From an uncultured Candidatus Saccharibacteria bacterium (GTDB lineage Bacteria; Patescibacteriota; Saccharimonadia; Saccharimonadales; Saccharimonadaceae): 64,000 bases of DNA. Location of the stretch: NCBI GenBank assembly GCA_947425245.1, contig CANDYU010000004.1, positions 1 to 64,000 of the forward strand, read 5' to 3'. Numbering within the stretch: the stretch's first letter is position 1; the number at the start of each line of letters is the position of its first letter. This document shows, piece by piece, positions 7,978 to 16,535 of the stretch. Position numbers and translations under genes: made by a program. The notes under the pieces are model-generated. The model did no database searches and was not told the DNA's origin. It saw nothing but the letters and a program-made list of their open reading frames with translations.

Positions 7978-9084
7978 ATGAATATAGTTGATGTTAATGT
8001 TCCGTATAACGATTTGCCGTTGTTACCGCCGGATGTTAATCTAAAGGACACGGAGTTGCTTTTGTTAACTTTAGATGTGGAACGGGCCATATCACAGCTT
8101 AGGACGAGGTTGACGCTTAGTAAACGGACGATTGCTAATACTTTGGATTTATTGTCACCATTGTTTGTGCCTGAGGCGGTTGCTAGTTCTGGGGTTGAGA
8201 ATATTATTACGACTAATGATAGTGTGTATGTGGCGAAGCTAAAGGAGGAGCGAGACTTAACATCGTCGGAGAAGGAAACGATGCGTTATGCGGATGCATT
8301 AGTGGTGGGGGCACGCTTGATTAATAAGAAGGGGTTTTTGGCGACGAATGACTATCTGGCAATCCAAGGGATTTTGGAACCGAATAATAAGGGTATTCGG
8401 AATATTCCTGGTACTCAACTGAGAAATAGGATGGGCAAAGTTTATTATACTCCGCCGGCGGGTGAGCGATTGATTCGTGATAAATTGACAAATTTTGAGC
8501 AATACTATAATGAGAAGGCTCCGATGCATGAAGTTTATGCGAGGATGGCAATTTTGCATTATCAGCTGGAGGCGATACATCCCTTTTGGGATGGTAATGG
8601 TAGAACTGGGAGGATTTTGATGCCATTATATTTAACATTGCAGAGGGAGTTGCCTGTGCCGGTGTTATTTATCAGTCAATATATTTTAAATCATCGGGAT
8701 GAGTATTATGAGAAATTGCGTGACGTGACGAATCGCGGGCGCTGGAAGGCGTGGATTAAGTATATTATGTCAGCGACCAAAGAACAGGCGGATTATACGA
8801 CTGAAGTGTTGGATAAGATACAGAAGAATTTGAGTGAAGTGAAGAAGATGTTGAAGGAAAAGTATAAGAACATGTATTCTTCGGAGTTGGTGGACTTTTT
8901 GTTTTCTAGAGCGTACTTTACGGAGAAGCAGTTTGAGACGGAGTTGAAGGTGAGTTTTCCTACTGCACGTAAGTACTTGGCATGTTTGGAGGAAGAAGGC
9001 ATTATAAAAAAAGGAATGCAGGCTGGAAGGAATCGTTATCTGTATGTCAATAAACGATATGCGAAGATTTTATTGAATGCATAG
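7978..9084 (+). CDS. Fic-family AMP-transferase with N-terminal inhibitory helix and C-terminal winged helix
   Basis: 368 residues. The active-site motif HPFWDGNGRTGR (residues about 200) matches HPFx(D/E)GNGRxxR of Fic enzymes, which transfer AMP from ATP to hydroxyl groups of proteins. Near residue 65 SSGVEN fits the (S/T)xxxE(G/N) inhibitory helix of class II Fic proteins, so activity is probably self-restrained. The C-terminus (ARKYLACLEEEGIIKKG) looks like a winged helix-turn-helix. The gene is exactly framed by 68-bp direct repeats, suggesting insertion as a unit between vapBC and the murE-like gene. Confidence 0.9.
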   Translation: MNIVDVNVPYNDLPLLPPDVNLKDTELLLLTLDVERAISQLRTRLTLSKRTIANTLDLLSPLFVPEAVASSGVENIITTNDSVYVAKLKEERDLTSSEKETMRYADALVVGARLINKKGFLATNDYLAIQGILEPNNKGIRNIPGTQLRNRMGKVYYTPPAGERLIRDKLTNFEQYYNEKAPMHEVYARMAILHYQLEAIHPFWDGNGRTGRILMPLYLTLQRELPVPVLFISQYILNHRDEYYEKLRDVTNRGRWKAWIKYIMSATKEQADYTTEVLDKIQKNLSEVKKMLKEKYKNMYSSELVDFLFSRAYFTEKQFETELKVSFPTARKYLACLEEEGIIKKGMQAGRNRYLYVNKRYAKILLNA

Positions 9085-9150
9085 TACTATAAAGATTTCG
9101 TAATTATTTTTATAGTACTAATAAAAAAGTTAAAGAATGTTTATAGTACT
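9083..9150 (+). repeat. Right 68-bp direct repeat flanking the Fic gene
   Basis: Near-identical to 7861-7928. It overlaps the last bases of the Fic gene and supplies sequence right up to the TATAAT (9153-9158) of the murE-like gene. Confidence 0.85.
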
Positions 9151-9163
9151 GTATAATGGTGCT

Positions 9164-10474
9164 ATGGGTTTAAAGAGGATTGTGGAGAAATTGCCGGGGT
9201 ATAATAAGCTGGTTTTGCCGGTGCACTATTTGCAGGCAAGGCGAGCGGCGAAGAAAAACGGTTATCCGGCGAGGGGGTTACGGGTGATTGGAGTGACTGG
9301 GACGAATGGCAAGACGACGACTTGTTGGATGATTTGGAAGATGCTGAACGAGAATGGGCGGAAGGCGGGACTGCTGACGACGGTGGGGTGGGGAGGAGTG
9401 GGGATTGTTGATGGGGCTGTTTCTTCGGATGGGGTACATTCCGAGCGTGCTTTAGATGGACAGGTATTGCATCAGCAGATTGAGCATATGACGACAGAGC
9501 GGGTTGAGGTGCTTGATGAGCGAATCGCAAAAATACGAGATGCAGGGGCGGAGTTTTTGGTTTTAGAGGTGACATCGCATGCTTTGGCTCAGTATCGGAC
9601 ATGGGGGATACCGATTGAGATTGCGGTAATGACGAATGTGACGCACGAGCATTTGGATTATCATGGGACTTTTGAGAAGTACCGGGCGGCGAAAATGAAG
9701 CTGTTTCGGGGGGCGAAGTACGGGGTGGTGAATGCGGATGATTCTAGTGCGGATTGGTTTGAGAAGGCGGTTGGTGATGGAAAATATATCACATATGGTA
9801 TAAAAAATGGGGATTTGCGAGCAGATGAAGTAAAAATGAGGGCTGATGGCGTGGAATATTCGTGTGGTGATATAAAGATTAGGACGCAGATTCCGGGGAG
9901 ATTTAATGTTTATAATTCCCTGGCGGCGGTGGCAGTGGGGCAGAAGATTGGTTTGACGGACGAGGAGATTGAGCAAGGGATTTTTGCACTGGATGCGGTT
10001 GAAGGGAGGATGACGAGGGTTCGGAAGGGGCAGGATTTTGAAGTGATTGTCGATTATGCTCATACGCCGGACGCGTTGGAGAAGGTATTTGAGAGTGTTA
10101 AAGGTCAGGAGGGTCGGGTGATTGCGGTGCATGGTGGGGCGGGGAGGCGTGATGAGTCGACCAGGGCGTTGAGGGGGGAGATTTTGGGTATGAATGCGGA
10201 CACGGTAATTATTACGGAAGACGATACGAGGGATGAGGATCCGAAGGAGATTGCACAGATGTTTGTTGATGGGGTGGTGAGGGCTGGGAAGGTTTTAGAG
10301 AAAGATTTGTTTGTAGAGTTAGATAGGCGAAGGGCGATTCGGAAGGCGGTACGGATGGCGAGGAAGGGGGATGTGGTTTTGATTCTTGGGAAGGGGCACG
10401 AGAAGACGATTTTGAGGGGAGATAAGGCGGAGCCGTTTGAGGATATTAGGGTTGTAGAAGAAGAGTTAGTGTAA
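9164..10474 (+). CDS. murE: MurE-like UDP-N-acetylmuramyl-peptide synthetase
   Basis: 436 residues from ATG 9164, 5 nt after a TATAAT box. An ATP-dependent Mur ligase acting in cytoplasmic peptidoglycan precursor synthesis. The P-loop GVTGTNGKTTT, the carbamylated-lysine region, the HEHLDYHGTF segment and the C-terminal domain with YAHTPDALEKV and GKGHE are all present. The residue-selecting motif is DDTRDEDP instead of the DNPR of meso-diaminopimelate-adding enzymes, so a different third amino acid is likely (inference). The N-terminal UDP-MurNAc domain is short. A second, truncated Mur ligase lies nearby (11212-11979). Confidence 0.85.
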   Translation: MGLKRIVEKLPGYNKLVLPVHYLQARRAAKKNGYPARGLRVIGVTGTNGKTTTCWMIWKMLNENGRKAGLLTTVGWGGVGIVDGAVSSDGVHSERALDGQVLHQQIEHMTTERVEVLDERIAKIRDAGAEFLVLEVTSHALAQYRTWGIPIEIAVMTNVTHEHLDYHGTFEKYRAAKMKLFRGAKYGVVNADDSSADWFEKAVGDGKYITYGIKNGDLRADEVKMRADGVEYSCGDIKIRTQIPGRFNVYNSLAAVAVGQKIGLTDEEIEQGIFALDAVEGRMTRVRKGQDFEVIVDYAHTPDALEKVFESVKGQEGRVIAVHGGAGRRDESTRALRGEILGMNADTVIITEDDTRDEDPKEIAQMFVDGVVRAGKVLEKDLFVELDRRRAIRKAVRMARKGDVVLILGKGHEKTILRGDKAEPFEDIRVVEEELV

Positions 10475-10481
10475 GTATACC

Positions 10482-10696
10482 TCCAGAGTTTTAGTTACTT
10501 GTTTTCGGACCGGATGTCTTCGCATCCCGTCTTCACGGGTGCGAAGACATCCTACGCTCAACGCGACTAAAGTCGCTACCGGCTGGGCGTCACCTCAAGA
10601 TAAAGAATGCGAAGCATTCTTTATCTATTCGGTTCCTACGGCTGGACGGTCGTAAGCTCCGAGAGTTCCTCTAACAAGCAACTAAAACTCTGGGGA
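10482..10696. repeat. Long hairpin repeat, family A (copy 1, expanded)
   Basis: The outer arms CCAGAGTTTTAGTTACTTGTT and its complement ending in CTAAAACTCTGG enclose nested stems, including GGATGTCTTCGCA/TGCGAAGACATCC and a 10-bp stem around GAATGCGAAGCATTC. It is longer than copies at 35508 and 45352 because of an internal insert. It follows the stop of the murE-like gene. Confidence 0.85.
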
Positions 10697-10808
10697 TATG
10701 CTTACACTATGATAAGTTGTATGGGTATCCTAATACTATGCTGTGGTGGGGGACAGAAAGTTGGTTTAAGACTAGTCCTAAGTAATAATCTCTCACAATG
10801 TATTAGAC

Positions 10809-10947
10809 ATTATCATTTCACCGCGTCGAAGGTGTGGTTGGGTTTTCTAGTCTTGATTATTCTAGGCTGACGCGGGTCTGAGTCTTCAGACGAAGAGAGC
10901 GTCACCAGACTAGAAAACCAACCACCCTTGCAGGTGAAATGATAATA
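10809..10947. repeat. Long hairpin repeat, family B (inverted copy)
   Basis: A roughly 140-bp imperfect inverted repeat. Outer arms are ATTATCATTTCACC / GGTGAAATGATAAT, inner arms GGTTGGGTTTTCTAGTC and its complement. The same element occurs in the other orientation at 20342-20487 and 54609-54753. Between families A and B (10697-10808) lie degenerate pieces related to family C and no gene. Confidence 0.85.
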
Positions 10948-10954
10948 TCGAAAC

Positions 10955-11180
10955 CTTATCTAACCTAGTACGCCAGACAACGGACGGGGAAACCATACCA
11001 ACGATCATGCTGGCCGCCCGACGAGTAGACGCCACTAGCATCGAAAGTGAGGTAGTAACCTGCTAAACCAGTCGACCCATTGTTGTAAACGGGTGAAGCC
11101 GTAGCAGGCCAATCGTAGCCATTGCTGCCAAGATACCGGGCAGAGCTGTTGTTGCGATTGATATACCCGCTACGGACGAA
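10955..11180 (-). repeat. Variable cassette C2
   Basis: Encodes FVRSGYINRNNSSARYLG...ending DRWYGFPVRCLAY-stop. It belongs to the seven-member core subfamily (C2, C4, C6, C10, C13, C16, C17) whose variable codons differ in bases 1 and 2 but keep C or T at base 3. No gene body upstream; it sits directly between hairpin B and the truncated Mur ligase. Confidence 0.88.
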
Positions 11181-11211
11181 GTGGAACTAATTGTAGTATG
11201 GTTGGTTTGGG

Positions 11212-11979
11212 TTATTTTGTGTTGGGAGCGGCGGGAGTTGGGGTGTCTGGATCGTAGTTTGCGATCCCCTCGGCGATGATGTTGGGGGCGATGTTGAGAG
11301 AAGTGGCGATGGCGGCGGCACAAGCCATATAAGAAACGGTTGGTTCGCCGGCGAGGAAGCTGGCGATACTAAATGAGTGGTTACCGAAGCTGAGTGAAGC
11401 TTCAGTTCCCTTCCGGTAAAGTTTTGAATAATCGATACGCAAGTTGGCGTCAGAGGAGGCACCGTAGGTGATAGTTTCGGTCTTGCCGCGGAAGTTGGAG
11501 AAGTCGGGGTAGTGCGGGTCGTCACGATTCAAGATAGCGACATCGGGATTCATGCTAAAGAGAGTAGACTTAGCATCAATGTAGGACTTCACTTCTGTTT
11601 CAGGGAGATTGTTGGTAACGCAATCGGTGATAGCGGCGACGTAAATTGGTAAGCCGTAAAAGGTTTCACGACTAAGGGAGGCGGCGGGGGCAGTGATGAT
11701 AGCATAAGTGGCCTTGGCCTTCCAGGCGTCATTGAGGAACTTATGAAGAATGGAGGCTTTAATTTCATGGTCGGAGGCAAGAATGGCAGCAGGTTGGCTA
11801 GCGGAGCGAAGGATTTCGTGGACGAAATGGGCGACGGTAGTCTTTCCGGTCGAACCGGTTATGCAGATGAGTCGGAGGTCACGAGCGGGGTGACCGTAGT
11901 ATGCAGCGAGCAGCTTGACTTTCGTGCGTTCTAAACGAGAACGTTTCGGTCCAGCGTTAAGTTTTTTCTTACCTTCCAT
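11212..11979 (-). CDS. Mur-ligase-family protein lacking the C-terminal domain
   Basis: 255 residues. A basic N-terminus leads into a P-loop ITGSTGKTT, then VTNNLPETEV and LNRDDPHYPDF as in the central ATPase domain of MurE/MurC. The protein stops after ANYDPDTPTP, about where a C-terminal substrate-binding domain would begin. Without that domain a normal ligation is doubtful. It could be a regulatory or complementing paralog of the full MurE-like gene 1.7 kb away, or a decayed duplicate. On the minus strand its downstream end adjoins cassette C2, so truncation by insertion is possible. Confidence 0.75.
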   Translation of the reverse strand: MEGKKKLNAGPKRSRLERTKVKLLAAYYGHPARDLRLICITGSTGKTTVAHFVHEILRSASQPAAILASDHEIKASILHKFLNDAWKAKATYAIITAPAASLSRETFYGLPIYVAAITDCVTNNLPETEVKSYIDAKSTLFSMNPDVAILNRDDPHYPDFSNFRGKTETITYGASSDANLRIDYSKLYRKGTEASLSFGNHSFSIASFLAGEPTVSYMACAAAIATSLNIAPNIIAEGIANYDPDTPTPAAPNTK

Positions 11980-12094
11980 AATAGGACTATTGTATCACAA
12001 AAGGTTTTGTGATACAATATAGGTGTTGCGAGTTCCGCAATGCTCATTTTCATTTCAAGTGGATACTCACGCTTTGGCGGGAATGTCCACATAT

Positions 12095-12171
12095 GTGCTC
12101 GTAGCTCAGTTGGATAGAGCGTTGGCTTGCGGAGCCAAAGGTCGTAGGTTCGAATCCTATCGAGCATACCA
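12095..12171 (+). tRNA. tRNA-Arg (anticodon GCG)
   Basis: 77-nt cloverleaf. Acceptor GTGCTCG pairs with CGAGCAT (one G-U), D-arm AGCTCAGTTGGATAGAGC, anticodon loop TTGCGGA giving GCG, T-arm GGTTCGAATCC, encoded CCA. An unmodified GCG (instead of ACG read as ICG) would read CGC and, by wobble, CGT. Confidence 0.96.
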
Positions 12172-12212
12172 TAGAAAGACCATCATGCCTTTTGGTATGG
12201 TGGTTTTTCTAT
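12172..12212 (+). terminator. Terminator after tRNA-Arg
   Basis: AGAAAGACCATCATGCC pairs with GGTATGGTGGTTTTTCT, a strong stem with a T-run. Confidence 0.8.
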
Positions 12213-12268
12213 GGTGCGAGTTGGTGTACTAGGTTGGAAAGATGAGAAAGATTTGGTATAATAGGAAT

Positions 12269-14107
12269 ATGTTTGGGAGGTTGAAAGCAGATAAGGCAGA
12301 AAAGGACCTTGGGCGGAGTATTGATGGAATGAAGGGTTCGAGAACGGCGGATGGAGCGTCAACGGTTTTGGATGCTCATGTTTTGCCATGGAAGACAAGT
12401 GGGTTGAGCGATAATTATGAAGAGGAAGCGGAGCGAATTAAGGCGGAGCGTCAGCAGAATAGAATTATTAATTTCTTTAGCGTGGGGCAGCGTGAGCTGG
12501 TGACGCCAGAGGAGATTGTGGGACTTGGATCGAGGGCTTTGACGAATTTGAAGCGTGAGAGGGTGGAAGAACTGAAACGGAAGGTAATGGAAGACTCGAA
12601 TCCGAAAACGAGCGTTGAGGAGAGGCGAAAGTTTTTGCGAAGGTTGGCTTCGGGGGAAATCACGACGGTGGATGAAACGGAGTTTTTGTTGCTGATTCGG
12701 GATCCTATTAATATAGAGGGGGTGGGGGCGACGAAGATGTTTGATAAGGTAGCGGCGGATCCGCGGCAGACGCAGATTTTGGCAGTGGCGGCGGGATATA
12801 ATCTAAACAATTGGCAGAAGATTGATAAAGAAGCCTTAACGAAGATTTTGTCGTCGGTGCAAGCGAATGGGGATGATTATCGGACGCCGGTGGGGTTTGA
12901 AGGTTTGCGGAAATACTTCCTAAGAGGAATTAAGCCGAAAACGAATGAGAAAGTATATCGTAGGTATGTCCAGTCGATGAATGAGTTGGAGAAGACGATG
13001 TATGGGATGCGGTGGGAGTATTATAGGCAGTTTGAGAGTTTGCGACGCATGGCGGCGGAGGAATCCGTGGATACTGGGGAGCCGCAAGGGCGAATTGAGA
13101 GAGAGAAAGTGGAGCTAGTGCCGGTTTCTTCGGAGAAGAGTGCGGAGATGTTGGGGAAGGCGGTGATTGAGGGGAATTCTTGGAAGAATAGCGGGGTGGA
13201 ACGGATGTTGGGGGCATATAATTTGTCGGAGGCGAAGCTGGGGCCGAAGTATGAGGTGATGGTGGGGGATGTAAAGGTTTGTGTGTCGGATTTGTTCCAA
13301 TTGGGTAATGGTCAGATTGGGACGATGGCATATGTACTGTCGGCCGGAAATACGAAGGTGCGGACTTTTTATCGGAACATGATGCAGGGGTTGTGGCGTT
13401 ATGCTCCGGATTATTTGCGAAAGGGGGATGGCGGGGTTGAGAAGTTTTTGATGGGGTATGGTGAAGAGTCAGTTTTGTTGCCGTTCGAGGTGCAGGAGAT
13501 GTTGGTGAGTTTGGAGCAGGAGAAGGGGGTGCGGAATCTGGCGGCTGACGGAGTGGGGTTGATGGCGGAGTTTTTTGGGGCGGGGGCGGCTTATGGATAT
13601 GACTCGATTCAGGAATATCAGACGGCATGGAACTATGCGAAGCTGAAGGGGGACTTTTATCGTGAAGTGTCGAGTGATCCGATTAATCATGATTTAGGGG
13701 CTAGTAGTACGGGTCAGAAGAAAGCTCCGTACACGTTAGGGATTGATTTTGAGCGGGCACCGGATTTTGATCGAAGAGGCAATAGGTTCGAGATACATAT
13801 GATTGATGTGGGGTCGGTGGAGATTGAGGAGGTTTTGTCGCATGATGGGCAGATGAGGTGGTGGTTTTGCCGAGATAGCCGAGGTCGGGTTTGGGTTGAG
13901 CATGTCGAGGTTTTGTCGGCGGTGAACTCGTTGGGCCTGAGGCGGAATTGGGCGGCGATGGGAGATTTTACGACTGGACTGTATGAGCATACGACGAAGG
14001 CGGGGATTTATGGTGATCGAGATGATACAAAGGGGGCAAGGCAGTGTATGTGGAAGAATTATTTGAGTAATGTGCCGATTATTAGGGAATATAAAGAGTT
14101 AGGATAG
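12269..14107 (+). CDS. Large hypothetical cytosolic protein
   Basis: 612 residues from ATG 12269, which lies about 8 nt after TATAAT, so the in-frame ATG at 12242 upstream of that box is rejected. Highly charged, no signal peptide or membrane helix. The N-terminal 200 residues are helical and rich in Lys/Glu/Arg. The C-terminal third has strand-rich segments (FEIHMIDVGSVEIEEV, MRWWFCRDSRGRVWVEHVEV). No catalytic motif recognised. It may be a lineage-specific protein; the 514-residue gene at 40148 has a similar style (long, charged, no motifs) but I see no convincing alignment. Confidence 0.8.
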   Translation: MFGRLKADKAEKDLGRSIDGMKGSRTADGASTVLDAHVLPWKTSGLSDNYEEEAERIKAERQQNRIINFFSVGQRELVTPEEIVGLGSRALTNLKRERVEELKRKVMEDSNPKTSVEERRKFLRRLASGEITTVDETEFLLLIRDPINIEGVGATKMFDKVAADPRQTQILAVAAGYNLNNWQKIDKEALTKILSSVQANGDDYRTPVGFEGLRKYFLRGIKPKTNEKVYRRYVQSMNELEKTMYGMRWEYYRQFESLRRMAAEESVDTGEPQGRIEREKVELVPVSSEKSAEMLGKAVIEGNSWKNSGVERMLGAYNLSEAKLGPKYEVMVGDVKVCVSDLFQLGNGQIGTMAYVLSAGNTKVRTFYRNMMQGLWRYAPDYLRKGDGGVEKFLMGYGEESVLLPFEVQEMLVSLEQEKGVRNLAADGVGLMAEFFGAGAAYGYDSIQEYQTAWNYAKLKGDFYREVSSDPINHDLGASSTGQKKAPYTLGIDFERAPDFDRRGNRFEIHMIDVGSVEIEEVLSHDGQMRWWFCRDSRGRVWVEHVEVLSAVNSLGLRRNWAAMGDFTTGLYEHTTKAGIYGDRDDTKGARQCMWKNYLSNVPIIREYKELG

Positions 14108-14144
14108 TATTAGTATATCCCAGGGTTCTGGTGGGATATCTAAA

Positions 14145-14367
14145 CTTATCTAACCTAGTACGCCAGACAACGGATGGGGAGAGCGAGCCAGCGGTTGGTG
14201 GGGCCATCGGACGGATTAACTCCACCGGGATAGAAATTAAGAAGATAACCCAATAAATTGGTTGACGTAGTATAGTCTGGAGAGGTTGTAGCAGTCCAGT
14301 TGTAGCCAGCGTAACCTAAGTAACGTATTAAGCCGGTACGAATATTGGTATACCCGCTACGGACGAA
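14145..14367 (-). repeat. Variable cassette C3
   Basis: Encodes FVRSGYTNIRTGLIRYLGY...ending NRWLALPIRCLAY-stop. A short palindromic spacer (ATATCCCAGGGTTCTGGTGGGATAT) separates it from the stop codon of the 12269 gene. Confidence 0.87.
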
Positions 14368-14445
14368 CTAGTATAGCCTATACGGGTTGGATTTAGAATT
14401 ACCTCTGTTATTTTGGTCGGGTTTTTGGTTAATTAAGCTAATAGT
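14368..14445 (+). repeat. Cassette leader without a cassette
   Basis: GTATAGCCTATACGGGTT, ACCTCTGTTATTTTGG and TTAATTAA in the same order as other leaders, on the plus strand and divergent from C3. The expected plus-strand TTCGTCCGTAGCGG does not follow; the sequence moves into the tRNA-Ser promoter. Probably the scar of a lost partner cassette. Confidence 0.75.
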
Positions 14446-14491
14446 GGAGGTTGGGTAGAAAAATGGGATAGGATATGCTAGAATGGGAAGT

Positions 14492-14579
14492 GGAAGCGTG
14501 GCCGAGTGGTTGAAGGCGCACGACTCGAAATCGTGTATGCAGCAATGTATCGGAGGTTCGAATCCTCTCGCTTCCGCCA
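14492..14579 (+). tRNA. tRNA-Ser (anticodon CGA)
   Basis: Type II cloverleaf with acceptor GGAAGCG/CGCTTCC, anticodon loop CTCGAAA giving CGA (decodes TCG), a variable arm, GGTTCGAATCC and encoded CCA at 77-79 of the line. The bases AGGATATGCTAGAATGG upstream look like a -10 region. Confidence 0.96.
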
Positions 14580-14613
14580 GAAAATAACAGGGGTCAAACG
14601 GCTTCTAATCATA

Positions 14614-14646
14614 AAAATAACACCCTCTTTGAGAGTGCTATTTTTG
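14614..14646. terminator. Bidirectional terminator after tRNA-Ser
   Basis: AAAAATAACACCCTC pairs with GAGAGTGCTATTTTT with A- and T-runs on both sides. Confidence 0.8.
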
Positions 14647-14672
14647 TGACTACTCCAAAATCTACTCCAACT

Positions 14673-14757
14673 CAGACGGAAATCCCTACTTTCTGGAGAT
14701 ATCCTCGGTATTGAAACATAGCCTCGGCTTGGTCGTTGTTGAATAATGTTATTGATT
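14673..14757 (-). pseudogene. Gene remnant downstream of tRNA-Ser
   Basis: A minus-strand open stretch reads ITLFNNDQAEAMFQYRGY LQKVGISV followed by a TGA stop. It has coding-like composition but no start or body, as if the 3' end of a gene survived a deletion. Position behind a tRNA gene would fit a lost integrated element. Family not identified. Confidence 0.3.
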
Positions 14758-14815
14758 TATGGGGCAGTTTATGTGACTTGGGTGGGTAGCTATTGGGTTT
14801 TTTGGAGTTGGTTAT

Positions 14816-14842
14816 GTTAAAATGCCCCAGCAGAGCTGGGGC
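14816..14842 (-). terminator. Terminator of the 14851-15621 gene
   Basis: GCCCCAGCTCTGCTGGGGC followed on the minus strand by ATTTTAA. A perfect 8-bp GC-rich stem. Confidence 0.8.
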
Positions 14843-14850
14843 AGGGACAA

Positions 14851-15621
14851 CTAGGCTTCGTAAATGTCGAGAAGCTCAATCCAAAAAGCGAGATGGGGAT
14901 TCTGCTCGAGAGCACGGAGATTATACCAGAACTGATCGTGATCGAACAAAAAGTTGATGGCTTGTTGGAGGCTCTTGAATATCGATAGGGCGAAGAATGC
15001 GTCTTCCCACTCGGTAGCACCGCTGAAGCTGATGAGGACTTCACCGAGTTCTGTCGTGATGGCCTGGTTGAGACCATTGGTGGAGACGGGATGATCGAGC
15101 TGTGACGGTGCTTGGTGGGAGGTGATCATCGCTTCATAAGGCACGCGGATAGCTCCGTAATAGTGGGTTAGATCGTGGCATTTGAGGCGACACCAATATT
15201 CTTGACCAAGCTCGGATAGGCTGTTAAGATGAGGCAGTTGCTGAAGGAGGTCGGTCGCGAAATGATTGGGCAGGCGAGAGGCCGAGTCGACGTGAGCCTG
15301 GAAGTCCTCGATAATGCGACAGAACTCGTCTGGAGTATCGCCGCCGGTATAGAAGCGGTGATTGGAGAACTTCAGCATATTGAGTTTTGTAGGGGCATAG
15401 TCACCGCCACCGATGTTGCTGCTAAGATCGAGGAGATAATATGGTTGCAATTTACTCATATCTCCATTGTTTTGGAGGTCGGCGTAATCGCGTAATTCAA
15501 TGATGGCTCGCCAACCTGCGGGCAGAAGCTTGCGGTGCTTGCAGACTAACTGCTCGATTGAGCGTAGGATCTGGGTATTGAACTGTGGATCTTGGGTTGA
15601 ATGGTAACGAATGATTCTCAT
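14851..15621 (-). CDS. Hypothetical protein
   Basis: 256 residues, soluble, without signal peptide. It is rich in His, Gln and Leu and begins MRIIRYHSTQDPQFNTQ. Codon choice (more CTG/CTC, CAC, GAC) differs from the G-rich neighbours. An AGGAGGGATTAAC ribosome site precedes the start. Another minus-strand protein at 32229-33047 is similar in size and codon use, but I do not see clear homology. No function can be proposed. A strong terminator follows. Confidence 0.75.
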   Translation of the reverse strand: MRIIRYHSTQDPQFNTQILRSIEQLVCKHRKLLPAGWRAIIELRDYADLQNNGDMSKLQPYYLLDLSSNIGGGDYAPTKLNMLKFSNHRFYTGGDTPDEFCRIIEDFQAHVDSASRLPNHFATDLLQQLPHLNSLSELGQEYWCRLKCHDLTHYYGAIRVPYEAMITSHQAPSQLDHPVSTNGLNQAITTELGEVLISFSGATEWEDAFFALSIFKSLQQAINFLFDHDQFWYNLRALEQNPHLAFWIELLDIYEA

Positions 15622-15864
15622 GTTAATCCCTCCTAGTTGTGAGTTTTTAAGGTGCAGTAGTATTTTATAATTGATTCACTATTTTGTCAATTAGAGTAGA
15701 TGATACTGGAGGAAAATGGAAGTTTTATCATGCGATGAAAAAATATTACATGATGAAGAGAGATTGATTTTCCGGGTTGGGCGTGGTATCTTAAAGAGAT
15801 AACGAAGATAATTGCCAGGATATACACCGAAGGGACTGAATGGAGGTGATAAGGAAGGAGAGGA

Positions 15865-16239
15865 ATGAGTAGCGTTTTTGCAAAGATTATTAGAGGTGAA
15901 ATTCCCTGCTATAAGGTTTATGAGGATGAGAGAACCTTGGCGTTCTTAGACATTGCACCGGAAGCGGAAGGGCATACGCTGGTAATCCCAAAGGTGGAAG
16001 TGGATAAAGTCTATGACTTGACGGATGAGGACTACATGGCGGTGATGAAAACGGTGAAAAAGTTAGCGAAACACATGGAGGAAGTTCTAGGGGAGAGGAT
16101 GCAGATCAAGATTGTGGGGATTGATGTACCGCATGCCCATGTACATATTTTGCCTGTGAATGAGAATTGGGCGGGCGAGAGATTTATGAAACCAACAGAG
16201 GAAGAGTTTAAGGCAATGCAGGAGAAACTGAAGCTGTAG
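15865..16239 (+). CDS. HIT-family nucleotide-binding hydrolase
   Basis: 124 residues. The histidine triad HAHVHILP (pattern HxHxH plus hydrophobics) is near residue 92, and the N-terminal SVFAKIIRGEIPCYKVYED is typical of the Hint branch. These proteins hydrolyse nucleotide phosphoramidates or related compounds in the cytosol. A ribosome site AAGGAGAGG lies before the ATG. Reads as a complete single-domain protein; substrate unknown. Confidence 0.93.
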   Translation: MSSVFAKIIRGEIPCYKVYEDERTLAFLDIAPEAEGHTLVIPKVEVDKVYDLTDEDYMAVMKTVKKLAKHMEEVLGERMQIKIVGIDVPHAHVHILPVNENWAGERFMKPTEEEFKAMQEKLKL

Positions 16240-16252
16240 CCTCAGACCAGGT

Positions 16253-16501
16253 TTAGGGTTCGATAAATTCACCAGGGGCGGGATTTTGGGCAGTGGATTC
16301 AGGCGAGTCGCTAGAGAGGGTGTGTTCAAAAGTTGGTGAGGCGGAATGGTCGGCAGCAGCGAGGGCGGATTCGATTTCCTCGGCCTTTTGTTCGTCATAT
16401 TCCTTCGAGGTAATGTCAACGGAGTCTTCTAGGGTGCCGAGATGATCGGCGTCGTAGCCGGAGGTTGGAGTAGTGTCTTGAACGTAATGTGTTTGGGTCA
16501 T
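16253..16501 (-). CDS. Small acidic hypothetical protein
   Basis: 82 residues, strongly acidic (Asp/Glu about one quarter) with Ser/Thr/Pro, so probably disordered. It ends convergently 14 nt from the HIT gene. Its neighbours 16536 and 17261 on the same strand are also acidic or Pro/Asn-rich, and the three may be one transcript. Function unknown. Confidence 0.55.
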   Translation of the reverse strand: MTQTHYVQDTTPTSGYDADHLGTLEDSVDITSKEYDEQKAEEIESALAAADHSASPTFEHTLSSDSPESTAQNPAPGEFIEP

Positions 16502-16535
16502 GTTTTGGTCTCGTTTAGTTTAATATAGAAGTAAA

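Noticed and set aside
10482-10960. Insertion sequences in the hairpin regions
   Set aside because: No transposase frame is inside or near the hairpins and no target duplication is visible; they are non-autonomous repeats at best.
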